Assembly (NCBI GenBank): GCA_003221655.1
Contig: QHSV01000252.1
Coordinates: forward strand, 1 to 41,578
Source: Candidatus Rokuibacteriota bacterium
Lineage (GTDB): Bacteria; Methylomirabilota; Methylomirabilia; Rokubacteriales; CSP1-6
Reading direction: 5' to 3'
Length of the DNA: 41,578 nt
The translations under genes and the position numbers were made by a program. Numbering within the stretch: the stretch's first letter is position 1; the number at the start of each line of letters is the position of its first letter. Below the pieces are notes generated by a model. It was not told the origin of the DNA, ran no database searches, and saw only the letters and a list, made by a program, of their open reading frames with translations. Of the stretch, positions 26,385-34,905 are shown one piece after another.

Positions 26385-27139
26385 CGGAAGTCGACGGCAC
26401 ACCGAACGGATGGCTGCTCCTGACGAGAGGCCTGACCAAGCGGTTCGGCGGCCTCGTGGCCGTCGACCGTCTTCCGCTCGCCATCCGCGCCGGCGAGGTC
26501 CGCGGCCTCATCGGTCCCAACGGCTCGGGCAAGACGACCACGGTCAACTTGCTCTCGGGCCTGTACCGTGCTGACGCGGGCGAGATCCGGCTGCGCGGCG
26601 AGCGAATCGACCGCCTGCGGCCGCACGAGATCACGGCGCGCGGCGTGGCCAGGACGTTCCAGACCCCGAAGCTCTTCGGCAACATGACGGTGCTGGAGAA
26701 TGTCCTGCTTCCGGCCCTGGCGGAGCTCGACCGGGGTGGCCACCGCCCGAGGCCGAAGATCCTCGAACGCGCGCGGGCGCTCCTGGAGTTCGTGACGCTG
26801 GATCCGCAGCGACACGCGATGGCCAAGGAACTGTCGGGCGGCCAGAGCATGTTGCTGCAGATCGCGCGGGGCCTCATGGTGAGCCCGATCCATCTCTTTC
26901 TCATGGACGAGCCCTTTGCCGGCGTGCACCCCACGATCAAGGACACGATCATGGAGACGATCCTCCGCATGAACCAGGAGGAGGGCGTGACGTTCTTGAT
27001 CGTGTCCCATGAGATGGCGACGCTGCGCCGGCTGTGCCTGCGGGTCTCGGTCATGCACGAGGGCCAGCTCATCGCCGAGGGATCGTTCGAGGAGATCGCC
27101 AACCACGCCGCGGTGCTCGAAGCCTACCTGGGGCGGTAG
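26381..27139 (+). CDS. livG: Branched-chain amino-acid-type ABC transporter ATP-binding protein
   Basis: LIGPNGSGKTTTVNLLSG, GVARTFQTPKLFGNMTVLENV, LSGGQSMLLQIARGLM, LFLMDEPFAGVHP; GTG start. Confidence 0.9.
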   Translation: MTEVDGTPNGWLLLTRGLTKRFGGLVAVDRLPLAIRAGEVRGLIGPNGSGKTTTVNLLSGLYRADAGEIRLRGERIDRLRPHEITARGVARTFQTPKLFGNMTVLENVLLPALAELDRGGHRPRPKILERARALLEFVTLDPQRHAMAKELSGGQSMLLQIARGLMVSPIHLFLMDEPFAGVHPTIKDTIMETILRMNQEEGVTFLIVSHEMATLRRLCLRVSVMHEGQLIAEGSFEEIANHAAVLEAYLGR

Positions 27140-27862
27140 GTGGCGCTCCTCGAGCTTCACGGGATCGTCGCGGGCTACGTCGACGGCATCGACATCCTCA
27201 GCGACGTCCACCTTGGCGTCGCCCGGGGCACGGTGACCGGCATCATCGGGCCGAACGGGGCGGGGAAGTCGACGCTGCTGAAGACGGTGTTCGGATTTCT
27301 CCATCCGAGACAGGGCCGGATCGTGTTCGACGGGCGTGAGGTCGGGCACCTGGCGCCTCACGCGCTGAAGCGGCTGGGGATCGGTTACGTGGCGCAGGGC
27401 GCGAACATCTTTCCCCAGCTCACGGTGCAGGAGAATCTCCAGATCGGGACCTGGGTCTTCCGCCACGACCGGACCCGCGTTGCCTCGATGCTCGAGCGCG
27501 CCTACACCGCCTTCCCGCGGCTCCGCGACAAGCGCCGGCTCCGCGCCACGGTGCTCTCCGGCGGAGAAGCGAAGATGCTCTCTGTCGCCAAGGAGCTCGT
27601 GACCGACCCGAGCCTGCTGCTGGTCGACGAGCCGTCGGCGGGCCTGGCGCCGCGGATCGCCGAGCAGGTCTACGACCGGCTCCGCGAGGTCCAGGCCGCC
27701 GGGGTGACGATCCTCCTGGTCGATCAGAACATCACGAAGGCGGTCGAGATCTCCGACTATCTCTACATGCTCGAGATCGGCCGCGTGCGCCGCGAAGGCC
27801 CGCGTCAGGCCTTCGCCGATCAGCTCCGCGAGATCATCCGCGACGCGCTCCTCGGAGCCTGA
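27140..27862 (+). CDS. livF: Branched-chain amino-acid-type ABC transporter ATP-binding protein
   Basis: IIGPNGAGKSTLLKTVFGFL, LGIGYVAQGANIFPQLTVQENL, LSGGEAKMLSVAKEL, LLLVDEPSAGLAP. Confidence 0.92.
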   Translation: MALLELHGIVAGYVDGIDILSDVHLGVARGTVTGIIGPNGAGKSTLLKTVFGFLHPRQGRIVFDGREVGHLAPHALKRLGIGYVAQGANIFPQLTVQENLQIGTWVFRHDRTRVASMLERAYTAFPRLRDKRRLRATVLSGGEAKMLSVAKELVTDPSLLLVDEPSAGLAPRIAEQVYDRLREVQAAGVTILLVDQNITKAVEISDYLYMLEIGRVRREGPRQAFADQLREIIRDALLGA

Positions 27863-27864
27863 GA

Positions 27865-28839
27865 CTGCGGCGTCTGGGCCGCCGCCTCGGCTGGTGCGTC
27901 CTCGCGTACGCGGCGCTCGCGTGGCTCCCGCTGGCCGCGTCCGAGTACCACACCCACGTCCTGGCCACGAGTCTCTACTATGTCATCCTCGCCATCGGCT
28001 GGAACCTGCTCGCCGGGTACACCGGGCAGTTCTCGCTGGCGCACCATACGTTCGCGGGCATCGGCGCCTACACGTCGGCCTTGCTCGTCCTGTACGCGCG
28101 CGTGCCGATCCTCGTGGGCATCGCCGCCGGGGCGCTCGTCGCGGCCGCGATCGGCTACGGGCTGGGCACGCTCTGCCTGCGGATGCGCGCGATCTACCTG
28201 GCGCTCGCCACCTGGGCCTTCGCGGAGTCGATGCGGCTTCTCATCACGGTCGAGTACGAGATCACGCGGGGGGACCTCGGCCTGGCCACACCGTTTCTCT
28301 TCGCGACGCCGCGCCCGACCGCCTACTACTACCTCTTTCTCGCCCTGACGCTGGCGGTGATCCTGGCGGCCCGGGAGATCGTCGACTCCCGGATCGGCTC
28401 GTACATGCGCGCCATCCGCGACGACGAGGAAGCGGCCGCCGTCATGGGCGTGGACACCTTCAAGTGGAAGCGGTTCGTCTTCGCCGCCTCGGCCGTCTTC
28501 GCCGCGGTCGCCGGCGGATTCCAGGGCCACTACGTGGGCCTGCTGTCGCCGACACCGATGAAGTTCAACGAGATGGCGATGGTGATCGTCATGGTCATCG
28601 TCGGTGGACTCCGGACCTTCGCGGGGCCCATCCTGGGCGCGGTGTTCATCGAGGTGCTGTCGGAGGCGCTGCGGGCCTGGGGCGAGATCCGCATGGTGCT
28701 CTTCGCGCTGCTCGTGATCGTCATCGCTCGCGGCTACCCGGAAGGCCTCGCGGGAATCTCTCGAGCGCTGGCGAGGCGACTGGCCTCGCGGATCCCGGCC
28801 CTGGGGCCGGTCCTCATGCCCCGGCGCCAATCCGACTAG
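27865..28839 (+). CDS. livM: Branched-chain amino-acid-type ABC transporter permease (LivM-like); start uncertain
   Basis: YYVILAIGWNLLAGYTGQFSLAHHTFAGIGAYTSALL ... SRIGSYMRAIRDDEEAAAVMGVDTFKWK ... IVGGLRTFAGPILGA. Confidence 0.88.
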   Translation: MRRLGRRLGWCVLAYAALAWLPLAASEYHTHVLATSLYYVILAIGWNLLAGYTGQFSLAHHTFAGIGAYTSALLVLYARVPILVGIAAGALVAAAIGYGLGTLCLRMRAIYLALATWAFAESMRLLITVEYEITRGDLGLATPFLFATPRPTAYYYLFLALTLAVILAAREIVDSRIGSYMRAIRDDEEAAAVMGVDTFKWKRFVFAASAVFAAVAGGFQGHYVGLLSPTPMKFNEMAMVIVMVIVGGLRTFAGPILGAVFIEVLSEALRAWGEIRMVLFALLVIVIARGYPEGLAGISRALARRLASRIPALGPVLMPRRQSD

Positions 28840-28879
28840 TGCCGTGTCCCATGTTCGACCCCTGGAAGGGGGCAGCGAG

Positions 28880-28935
28880 ATGACTGTCACACGGAACGCG
28901 TTCGACGATCGCACCGCACAGGTCGGCATGGCGGG
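28880..28935 (+). pseudogene. Possible 5' fragment of an unidentified gene at the convergent junction
   Basis: ATGACTGTCACACGGAACGCG... (MTVTRNAFDDRTAQVGMAG) after GGAAGGGGG; coding-like then abruptly abuts the inverted kinase fragment. Confidence 0.3.
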
Positions 28936-28937
28936 GT

Positions 28938-29079
28938 CTTCACGAACTGGTTTCAGCACCTCCGCTTCGTAGACCCAGCGCGCCAGGCGCCCGTGACGCG
29001 TGAGCTGACGCGCAAGGAATTGCGCCGTCGTCGACTTGCCGGCGCCGGGGAAGCCCTCGACGAAGATCAGGCGGCCCAC
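28938..29079 (-). pseudogene. N-terminal fragment of a P-loop kinase-like protein
   Basis: (M/V)GRLIFVEGFPGAGKSTTAQFLARQLTRHGRLARWVYEAEVLKP with perfect Walker A; nothing kinase-like after ~47 codons. Confidence 0.65.
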
Positions 29080-29094
29080 CGCGCGCTCCGAGAG

Positions 29095-29985
29095 CTACAC
29101 GCTCCGCTCGCGCTCGCCGAAGAGCCCGGTGGGCCGGAAGACGAGCAGCGCGATGAGCAACAGAAAGCCGTAGAGGTCCTTGTAGGCGGCCGAAAGGAAG
29201 ACCGACCCCAGCGCCTCGATCACGCCGAGCAGCACGCCGCCGACGATGCTGCCGAGGACCGAGCCCAGCCCGCCGATGACGATGATCTCGAAGCCCTTGA
29301 AGGTCGAGATGGCGCCGTTCTCCGGGTAGACGAGGAAGTCGGGCGCCAGCAGCGCGCCGGCCGCGGCCGCCAGCGCCACGCCGACGCCGAACGCCAGCAT
29401 GTCCAGGCGGAGCACGTCGATCCCGGCGGTCTGGATGCCGACGCGATTCTGGGCGGCGCCGCGAAGCGCGCGCCCCACCCACGTCTTCTTGATCACGAGA
29501 TAGAAGAGGGCGAGGAGAACGAGCGTGCCGACCAGCGCCACGAAGCGGTTGCCCGAGATGGGCAGCGTCCCGAGCGTCATGGGGCGGGCGTAGTCGGGTG
29601 GCGCGTACTGGTTCGGCCCACCGAGGACGATGGCCAGGTTCCGGAAGAGGACCATGAGGGCGATGGTGATGATCGTCGCGTACTCGTCGCGCCGCTCGAT
29701 GCCGCCCACGAACATCGGTCGCAGGAGAAATCGCTGGACGACCAGCCCGAGGAGGAAGACGGCTCCCATCGCCAGCGGAAGCGCCAAATACCAGCGCCGG
29801 GGGCCCAGCAGGGTCGCGATCAGCGCGTACTGCACGTAGCTGCCGATCATGTAGAACTCGCCCATCCCCCAGTTGATCATCTTCATGATGCTGTAGATGA
29901 AGGTGATCCCGAGGGCCATCAGGCTGTAGATCACACCGATGACCACGCCCGAGAGGACGTACTGGGACAGGATGAACGCGTCCAA
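29095..29985 (-). CDS. livH: Branched-chain amino-acid-type ABC transporter permease (LivH-like)
   Basis: LSGVVIGVIYSLMALGITFIYSIMKMINWGMGEFYMIGSY ... EIIVIGGLGSVLGSIVGGVLLGVIEAL. Confidence 0.92.
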   Translation of the reverse strand: MDAFILSQYVLSGVVIGVIYSLMALGITFIYSIMKMINWGMGEFYMIGSYVQYALIATLLGPRRWYLALPLAMGAVFLLGLVVQRFLLRPMFVGGIERRDEYATIITIALMVLFRNLAIVLGGPNQYAPPDYARPMTLGTLPISGNRFVALVGTLVLLALFYLVIKKTWVGRALRGAAQNRVGIQTAGIDVLRLDMLAFGVGVALAAAAGALLAPDFLVYPENGAISTFKGFEIIVIGGLGSVLGSIVGGVLLGVIEALGSVFLSAAYKDLYGFLLLIALLVFRPTGLFGERERSV

Positions 29986-30003
29986 CGCGGGGCGCCTGCG
30001 TCC

Positions 30004-31212
30004 TCAGCGCTTCGGTACCGCCATCCAATCGCCCGTCTTGAGCTCGGTCGGATAGACGATCTTGACGTCCGCGAACGGCATCTCGGGCTTCGTGTATTGG
30101 GTCACGAGCATCGGCGGCGTCCACTGCTGCCAGTACGGACCCTCGCCTCGCGAGAAGCTGATCGTGCCGTTCCAGCCCTCGAACTTCCCGGCCAGGAGCG
30201 CCTTGACCAGCTCGTCGCTGTTGTCGCTCTTGGCCGCGTTCAGCGCGTCGGCCAGCAGGACCACCTGGGAGTACGCGTTGAGGGCTCCGTAGATCGGGTC
30301 CTCCTTGAAGTCGGCCATGTACTTCTTGCGGAAGGCCTCGCCCCGGGCGGTCAGCTTCATCGTCGGGTGGTAGTACACGATGAAGGAGGCCCACGTGCCC
30401 TTCTCGCCCAGAGTCTTCCAGTACTCGGGTCGCGCGGGCGCGTCGTAGGAGATGAGCATCGGCACCGCGGGGTGGAGCCCCACGTCGTAGGCCTGCTTGA
30501 TGATCAGGTACATCGGCGTGCCGATGCCACCGTTGAGGAGGACGTCCGGCTTCCAGTTCTTGATCTCCAGGAGCTGCGGGGTGAGATCGACCACCGCTCG
30601 ATCGAAGATGATCGTCTTCAGCTCGGCGCCCGGATACATCGACGCGAAAGCCTTCTTGGTCTCGTCGACCAGGCCCACGCCGTAGTCCGTGTTCTCCGTG
30701 ATCAGCGCAGCCCGCTTGAAGCCCCGTTCCTTGACCCAGCGGGTCCACATTTGACAGCGATCGGGGTCGATCACGTGAGTGCGGAAGGTGTAGTTCAGGT
30801 GCTTCTCGGTGATCTGCCGCGCCGACGCCTGGGTGGAGAAGACCGGGACCTTGAACTGTTCGGCGAGCGCCTGCACCGCCGTCATCACCGAGCTGTGGAA
30901 CTGGCCGACGACCGCCACCGCCTGGTCCTGGCTCGCGAGCTTGCGGAACCCGGCCCCACCCTTCTCCGGCGTGCCCGCGTCGTCTTCGACCACCAGCTCG
31001 ATCTTCCGCCCGCCGAGGACGCCGCCCCGCGCGTTGACGTCCTCGGCACCCATCTTGGCGCCGCGGACGATGAACTGCCCGGCGGCCGCGTCACCGGGTG
31101 GAGAGAGCGGCGTGAGAACGCCGATCTTCACCGGCTTCTGGGCGAGGGCGGGCGCGGTGAGTCCGATAACGAGCAACGCGGCCAGCAGAGCAGTCCGAAC
31201 TCGTCCGATCAT
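30004..31212 (-). CDS. ABC transporter substrate-binding protein, Leu/Ile/Val-binding type
   Basis: Signal peptide; KIGVLTPLSPPGDAAAGQFIVRGAKMGAEDVNARGGVLGGRKIELVVEDD. Confidence 0.92.
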   Translation of the reverse strand: MIGRVRTALLAALLVIGLTAPALAQKPVKIGVLTPLSPPGDAAAGQFIVRGAKMGAEDVNARGGVLGGRKIELVVEDDAGTPEKGGAGFRKLASQDQAVAVVGQFHSSVMTAVQALAEQFKVPVFSTQASARQITEKHLNYTFRTHVIDPDRCQMWTRWVKERGFKRAALITENTDYGVGLVDETKKAFASMYPGAELKTIIFDRAVVDLTPQLLEIKNWKPDVLLNGGIGTPMYLIIKQAYDVGLHPAVPMLISYDAPARPEYWKTLGEKGTWASFIVYYHPTMKLTARGEAFRKKYMADFKEDPIYGALNAYSQVVLLADALNAAKSDNSDELVKALLAGKFEGWNGTISFSRGEGPYWQQWTPPMLVTQYTKPEMPFADVKIVYPTELKTGDWMAVPKR

Positions 31213-31473
31213 CGCGATCCTCCACTGAAAGGCCTGTGTGCGGAGCCGAGCGGCCTCATGCTATGCGGGCGGTCGGTCAGCGTCAACCGCCTTCCCCAGT
31301 CCACCTGACGCGTCGTCCGGCCGTGCTAGAGTGCCCGCAGCGCTGCGGTCGGGAGGCCGTGTATGTATCAGAACATCCTGTGGGAGCAGAAGGACCGAAG
31401 TGCCGCGCGCCGCCGGCCCCAGGCCGATAATGGCCGACGCGCTAGACTGCACCATCAACCTCTCAGGGGTCTC

Positions 31474-32571
31474 GTGCACGTTCGGCTTCTGATTGTCGCG
31501 CTAACGATCATGAGCGCGCTCGGCCTCGGATCCGAGAGGGCGTCTGCGCAGGATGTCCGAACAGTGTATGCCCCGATGGCGTTTCACGCCGAAGCTGGCC
31601 ATTTGCGGACGACAGCCTGCCTGCAATTGGCGGAACGCGTGTATCCCGCGAGCGCGTGGTGGGAGACGGGGTCCGGCACCGGGGGTGAACCCGAGCGCAC
31701 GTTCCGGTCCGTTATTGTTGCCATTAAACAGAAGGATCGAGGTGCGTTGCTCAAGCTGACGGATACGGCCCAGGCCAGAGATTCGGCGCAGTTCGACAGG
31801 CAGGCCGATGCCTTCTTTGAGCAATTCCAGTCGATTCAGCTCCTCGCCGTGCCACGTGCGTACGAGTTCGATGGCCTGGTGGCCTTTCTCGGCAAGTTCC
31901 AATCCACGCGTCAGACGGCATTCGTGCCGCTCGTATTTGCGCACGACGGCGAAGACACGTTCAGGTTTTTGCCGTCGCGCACTAACAAGGCAAGCTTTAG
32001 GATCGTCACGGACTGGTTTGCTCCCTCAGGTGCGGCTCCCACCGAGACGCCCTCGTACTGCACGGATGCTGACATCAAGCGGGCGACGCATCGAGTGTCG
32101 CTTGTGCCTTCGACATGGCGACCGAGTGCTCTCCTGCTGACGGGCGCTCCGCTCGACGCGAGGGGACCGTTGTCCGCTGTCACCGCTCGGGTGAAAGCGA
32201 CGATCGATCGAATGAAAGCCGCGCTTCGCGTCGGGGATGTCGATGCGTTCGCCAACGACATGACGCCGGAAGGCGGAGGTCGTTTGAAGCAGTGGTTCGC
32301 CACTGCGCCCCAGAACGAGCGCGACCACTACAAAACGGCGTTCGTCGAGCAGCAGCCGTTTTTCGTGTTCGATGAGTCGCCCTTGCTCGTCGTCTACGTC
32401 AGAACGGCTCAGCGCGACGTGCAGGTGCTCTATTTCACGGTCGCACCCGACAAGCGACTGCTGTGGACGAACGCATCGCACCTCACCACGTCGGATGGGG
32501 TGTTCAAGCAAGGCCCGCTGTTCGCCGCGGCCGGGTCGACCAAGCCGTTCAGCAGTCTGGCGATCAAATGA
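31474..32571 (+). CDS. Secreted hypothetical protein
   Basis: Signal-like VHVRLLIVALTIMSALGLGSERASAQD; continuous ORF; visibly less GC-rich codon usage than neighbours. Confidence 0.6.
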   Translation: MHVRLLIVALTIMSALGLGSERASAQDVRTVYAPMAFHAEAGHLRTTACLQLAERVYPASAWWETGSGTGGEPERTFRSVIVAIKQKDRGALLKLTDTAQARDSAQFDRQADAFFEQFQSIQLLAVPRAYEFDGLVAFLGKFQSTRQTAFVPLVFAHDGEDTFRFLPSRTNKASFRIVTDWFAPSGAAPTETPSYCTDADIKRATHRVSLVPSTWRPSALLLTGAPLDARGPLSAVTARVKATIDRMKAALRVGDVDAFANDMTPEGGGRLKQWFATAPQNERDHYKTAFVEQQPFFVFDESPLLVVYVRTAQRDVQVLYFTVAPDKRLLWTNASHLTTSDGVFKQGPLFAAAGSTKPFSSLAIK

Positions 32572-32646
32572 GCACCCGTCGGCGCCGAATCATTGTGTGT
32601 CAACAGCGCCCGACCTGCCTTTCACCCGGGCATCCGGCCGCGCGCA

Positions 32647-33276
32647 TCAGAGCTTCGGGATGCGGATCGTCTTGCTGATCATCAGCGAGCCCGAGAGCGC
32701 CCAGAGCAGGGTCAGCGGATGAAGGTGCCCGGGGCCCACGCTGACGGCGCCGAACGGGAGCGCGTCGCCGACGCGCTCGAGCCAGACTGACGCCGCGACG
32801 ACAGCGACCAGGACGAGACTCGAGGTGATGGGCGTGCCCTCGAAGTACTTGACCTTGTCCGCGCCCGCGGACAGCCGTTCGGCCGTGACGTTGAAGCGGG
32901 CCAGACGGCTGACGCCGCAAGCGACGAAGTAAACCAGGATGGCGATGTCCCACAGGCCCGTCATGCCGGCGCCGTATGCGATCGCCGCGGGTGCGACGCC
33001 GAACGAGATGACGTCGGCCAGAGAGTCGAGCTCGCGCCCCATGTCCGAGTGCTTTCGACGTGAGCGGGCGACTCGCCCGTCCAGGGCGTCGAAGACGAGC
33101 GCCAGCGGGATCAGCGCCGCCGCCGCCAGGAGGCGCCGGAGATCGCGGGTCTCGACGTAGGCCATGACGGCGAAGATGGCGATCACGCCGCACGCGGCGT
33201 TTCCCAACGTGAGAAAGTCGGCGAGGTGGAACCCGCGGATCATCGAGAGGTGCCGGGCCGGTTCAGATGGGCTCAT
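32647..33276 (-). CDS. pssA: CDP-diacylglycerol-serine O-phosphatidyltransferase
   Basis: CDP-alcohol phosphatidyltransferase signature DALDGRVARSRRKHSDMGRELDSLAD; ADFLTLGNAACG. Confidence 0.9.
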   Translation of the reverse strand: MSPSEPARHLSMIRGFHLADFLTLGNAACGVIAIFAVMAYVETRDLRRLLAAAALIPLALVFDALDGRVARSRRKHSDMGRELDSLADVISFGVAPAAIAYGAGMTGLWDIAILVYFVACGVSRLARFNVTAERLSAGADKVKYFEGTPITSSLVLVAVVAASVWLERVGDALPFGAVSVGPGHLHPLTLLWALSGSLMISKTIRIPKL

Positions 33277-33311
33277 GGGGCTCGTCGGCCAGATGCTATC
33301 ATCGTCATCCC

Positions 33312-34331
33312 TTGGATACGGTTCAGGACCCGAGAGAGCTCATCGAGGCCTACTACAGCGCCGGCTGGACCGACGGCCTGCCGGTGGTGCCGCCGAGCGA
33401 CGCGTCGATCGAGGAGATGCTGGCTGCCGGCGGCCTGCGCGGCGACGAGGTTATCGGCGAGGTCGCCGGGCGCAACACCGTGGTCGTGGCCGACAAGGTG
33501 GCGATCAACGCGGTCATGGCGGGCTGCCGCCCGGAGTACCTGCCGGTCGTCGTCGCCGCCATCAAAGGGCTCTGCCATCCGGACTTCGCCTACCATGGGC
33601 CGGCCAGCAGCACCGGGGGATCGGCAATGGTGCTCGTCGTCAACGGCCCGGTGGCGCGCCGGCTGGCGATCAATAGCGGCAACAATGCGTTCGGCCAGGG
33701 CCACCGCCCGAACGCGACGATCGGGCGCGCGGTGCGGCTGATCATGATGAATGTGATGAACACGCGGCCGGGCCTGCTCGACCGCGCGACGTTCGGGAAT
33801 CCCGGGAAGTACTCGTTCTGCTTCGCCGAGCACGAGGACGACCCTCCGTGGGAGCCGCTGCACGTGGCGCGCGGCTTGCGCGCGGAGGACAGCGCCGTCA
33901 CCGTGTACGCGTCGAACAGCCTGTACCAGGTCTATAACCAGCTGGCGGCGGCGCCGGAGCCGTTGCTCCTGGGCTTCGCCGATGCGCTCTGCAATCTCGG
34001 TGTGCCCAACGTGAAGGGCTTCAACCAGGCGCTCGTCGTCTTCGCCGGGGAGCACGCCGAGGTCCTGCGCCGCGCCGGCTGGAGCCGCGCGCAGGTGCAG
34101 CAGTTCGTGATCGAGCACGCGTGCCGGCGCGTCGCCGACTTCAAGCGCGCAGCGCGCCTGCCGGGGGCCGTGGAGGCGGCCGACGAGACGACGTGGCGCC
34201 ATCTGTTCGAGCGGCCCGAGGACATCCTCATCGCCTGCGCCGGCGGCCGGGCGGGGAGCTGGTCGGCGTGCCTGCCGGGCTGGGGCAACAAGTGGACGCG
34301 TGCCGTGACCATGCGAGTCGAGACATCGTGA
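33312..34331 (+). CDS. Conserved hypothetical protein directly upstream of UGSC selenoprotein
   Basis: TTG start; LIEAYYSAGWTDGLPVVPPSDASIEEML ... HGPASSTGGSAMVLVVNGPVARRLAINSGNNAFGQGHRPNATIGRAVRLIMMNV ... GRAGSWSACLPGW. Confidence 0.8.
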   Translation: MDTVQDPRELIEAYYSAGWTDGLPVVPPSDASIEEMLAAGGLRGDEVIGEVAGRNTVVVADKVAINAVMAGCRPEYLPVVVAAIKGLCHPDFAYHGPASSTGGSAMVLVVNGPVARRLAINSGNNAFGQGHRPNATIGRAVRLIMMNVMNTRPGLLDRATFGNPGKYSFCFAEHEDDPPWEPLHVARGLRAEDSAVTVYASNSLYQVYNQLAAAPEPLLLGFADALCNLGVPNVKGFNQALVVFAGEHAEVLRRAGWSRAQVQQFVIEHACRRVADFKRAARLPGAVEAADETTWRHLFERPEDILIACAGGRAGSWSACLPGWGNKWTRAVTMRVETS

Positions 34332-34339
34332 GGGATGAC

Positions 34340-34858
34340 ATGAAGCTCTTCGATCCGACGTCCGGACCCGTGCAGCGCGCGGTCGAGGTCGCCCAGCGGC
34401 CCGCGAGCCTGAAGGGATTGCGCCTGGGCCTCGTGGACAACACGAAGTTCAACTCGGACACGCTGCTGCGGAAGCTCGCGGAGCGCCTGGCCCGCCGCCA
34501 CGGAATGACCGTGGCCGTCACCAATCGCAAGCGCTCGCCCAGCCACGAGATCGACGAGGCCGCCATCCGCGCGCTGCGAAGCCAGGCGGATCTGGTCGTC
34601 TCGGGCATCGGCGACTGAGGGTCTTGCAGCTCGAGCAGTGTGCTCGACGCGATCCTGATGGAGCAGCAGGGAGTGCCGGCGGTGGCGATCGTCACCACGC
34701 CCTTCCGTACCACCGGCGAAGCCATGGCGACGAGCTGGGGCAAGCCCGGCTACCCGTTCGTGCACACGCCGCACCCGATCGCCAATCTCACGGAGAACGA
34801 TCTGGAGGCGCGGGCCGACGAGCTCGCGGACGCCGTCGAGCGCTGCCTGCGCTCGTAG
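34340..34858 (+). CDS. UGSC-family selenoprotein (in-frame UGA at 34616-34618 read as Sec, codon 93)
   Basis: ORFs ending at 34618 and covering 34640-34858 share the same frame (start mod 3 = 2); read-through gives ..QADLVVSGIGD-U-GSCSSSVLDAILMEQQGVPAVAIVTTPFRTTGEAMATSWGKPGYPFVHTPHPIANL..; SECIS-like hairpin right after UGA. Confidence 0.88.
34616..34655 (+). promoter_or_regulatory. Candidate bacterial SECIS element
   Basis: UGA + GGGUC(34619-34623)/GAUCC(34651-34655) lower stem; UCGAGCA(34631-34637)-GUG-UGCUCGA(34641-34647) upper stem; loop starts 20 nt after the UGA. Confidence 0.75.
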
Positions 34859-34863
34859 GCGTC

Positions 34864-34880
34864 GCTCGCGAACCGCGAGC
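34864..34880. terminator. Hairpin between convergent genes
   Basis: GCTCGCG-AAC-CGCGAGC perfect 7-bp stem between UGSC gene stop (34858) and convergent stop (34906); no T-tract. Confidence 0.35.
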
Positions 34881-34905
34881 CGGACCGGGCGGGGAAACAC
34901 CAGCG

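Noticed and set aside
28993-31308. 771-aa plus-strand ORF
   Set aside because: Shadow of livH and the binding protein, both clear on the minus strand.
34616-34618. Frameshift or nonsense mutation in the 34340-34858 gene
   Set aside because: No frame change occurs; the stop is UGA within a D-U-G-S-C context with a downstream hairpin, better explained by selenocysteine.
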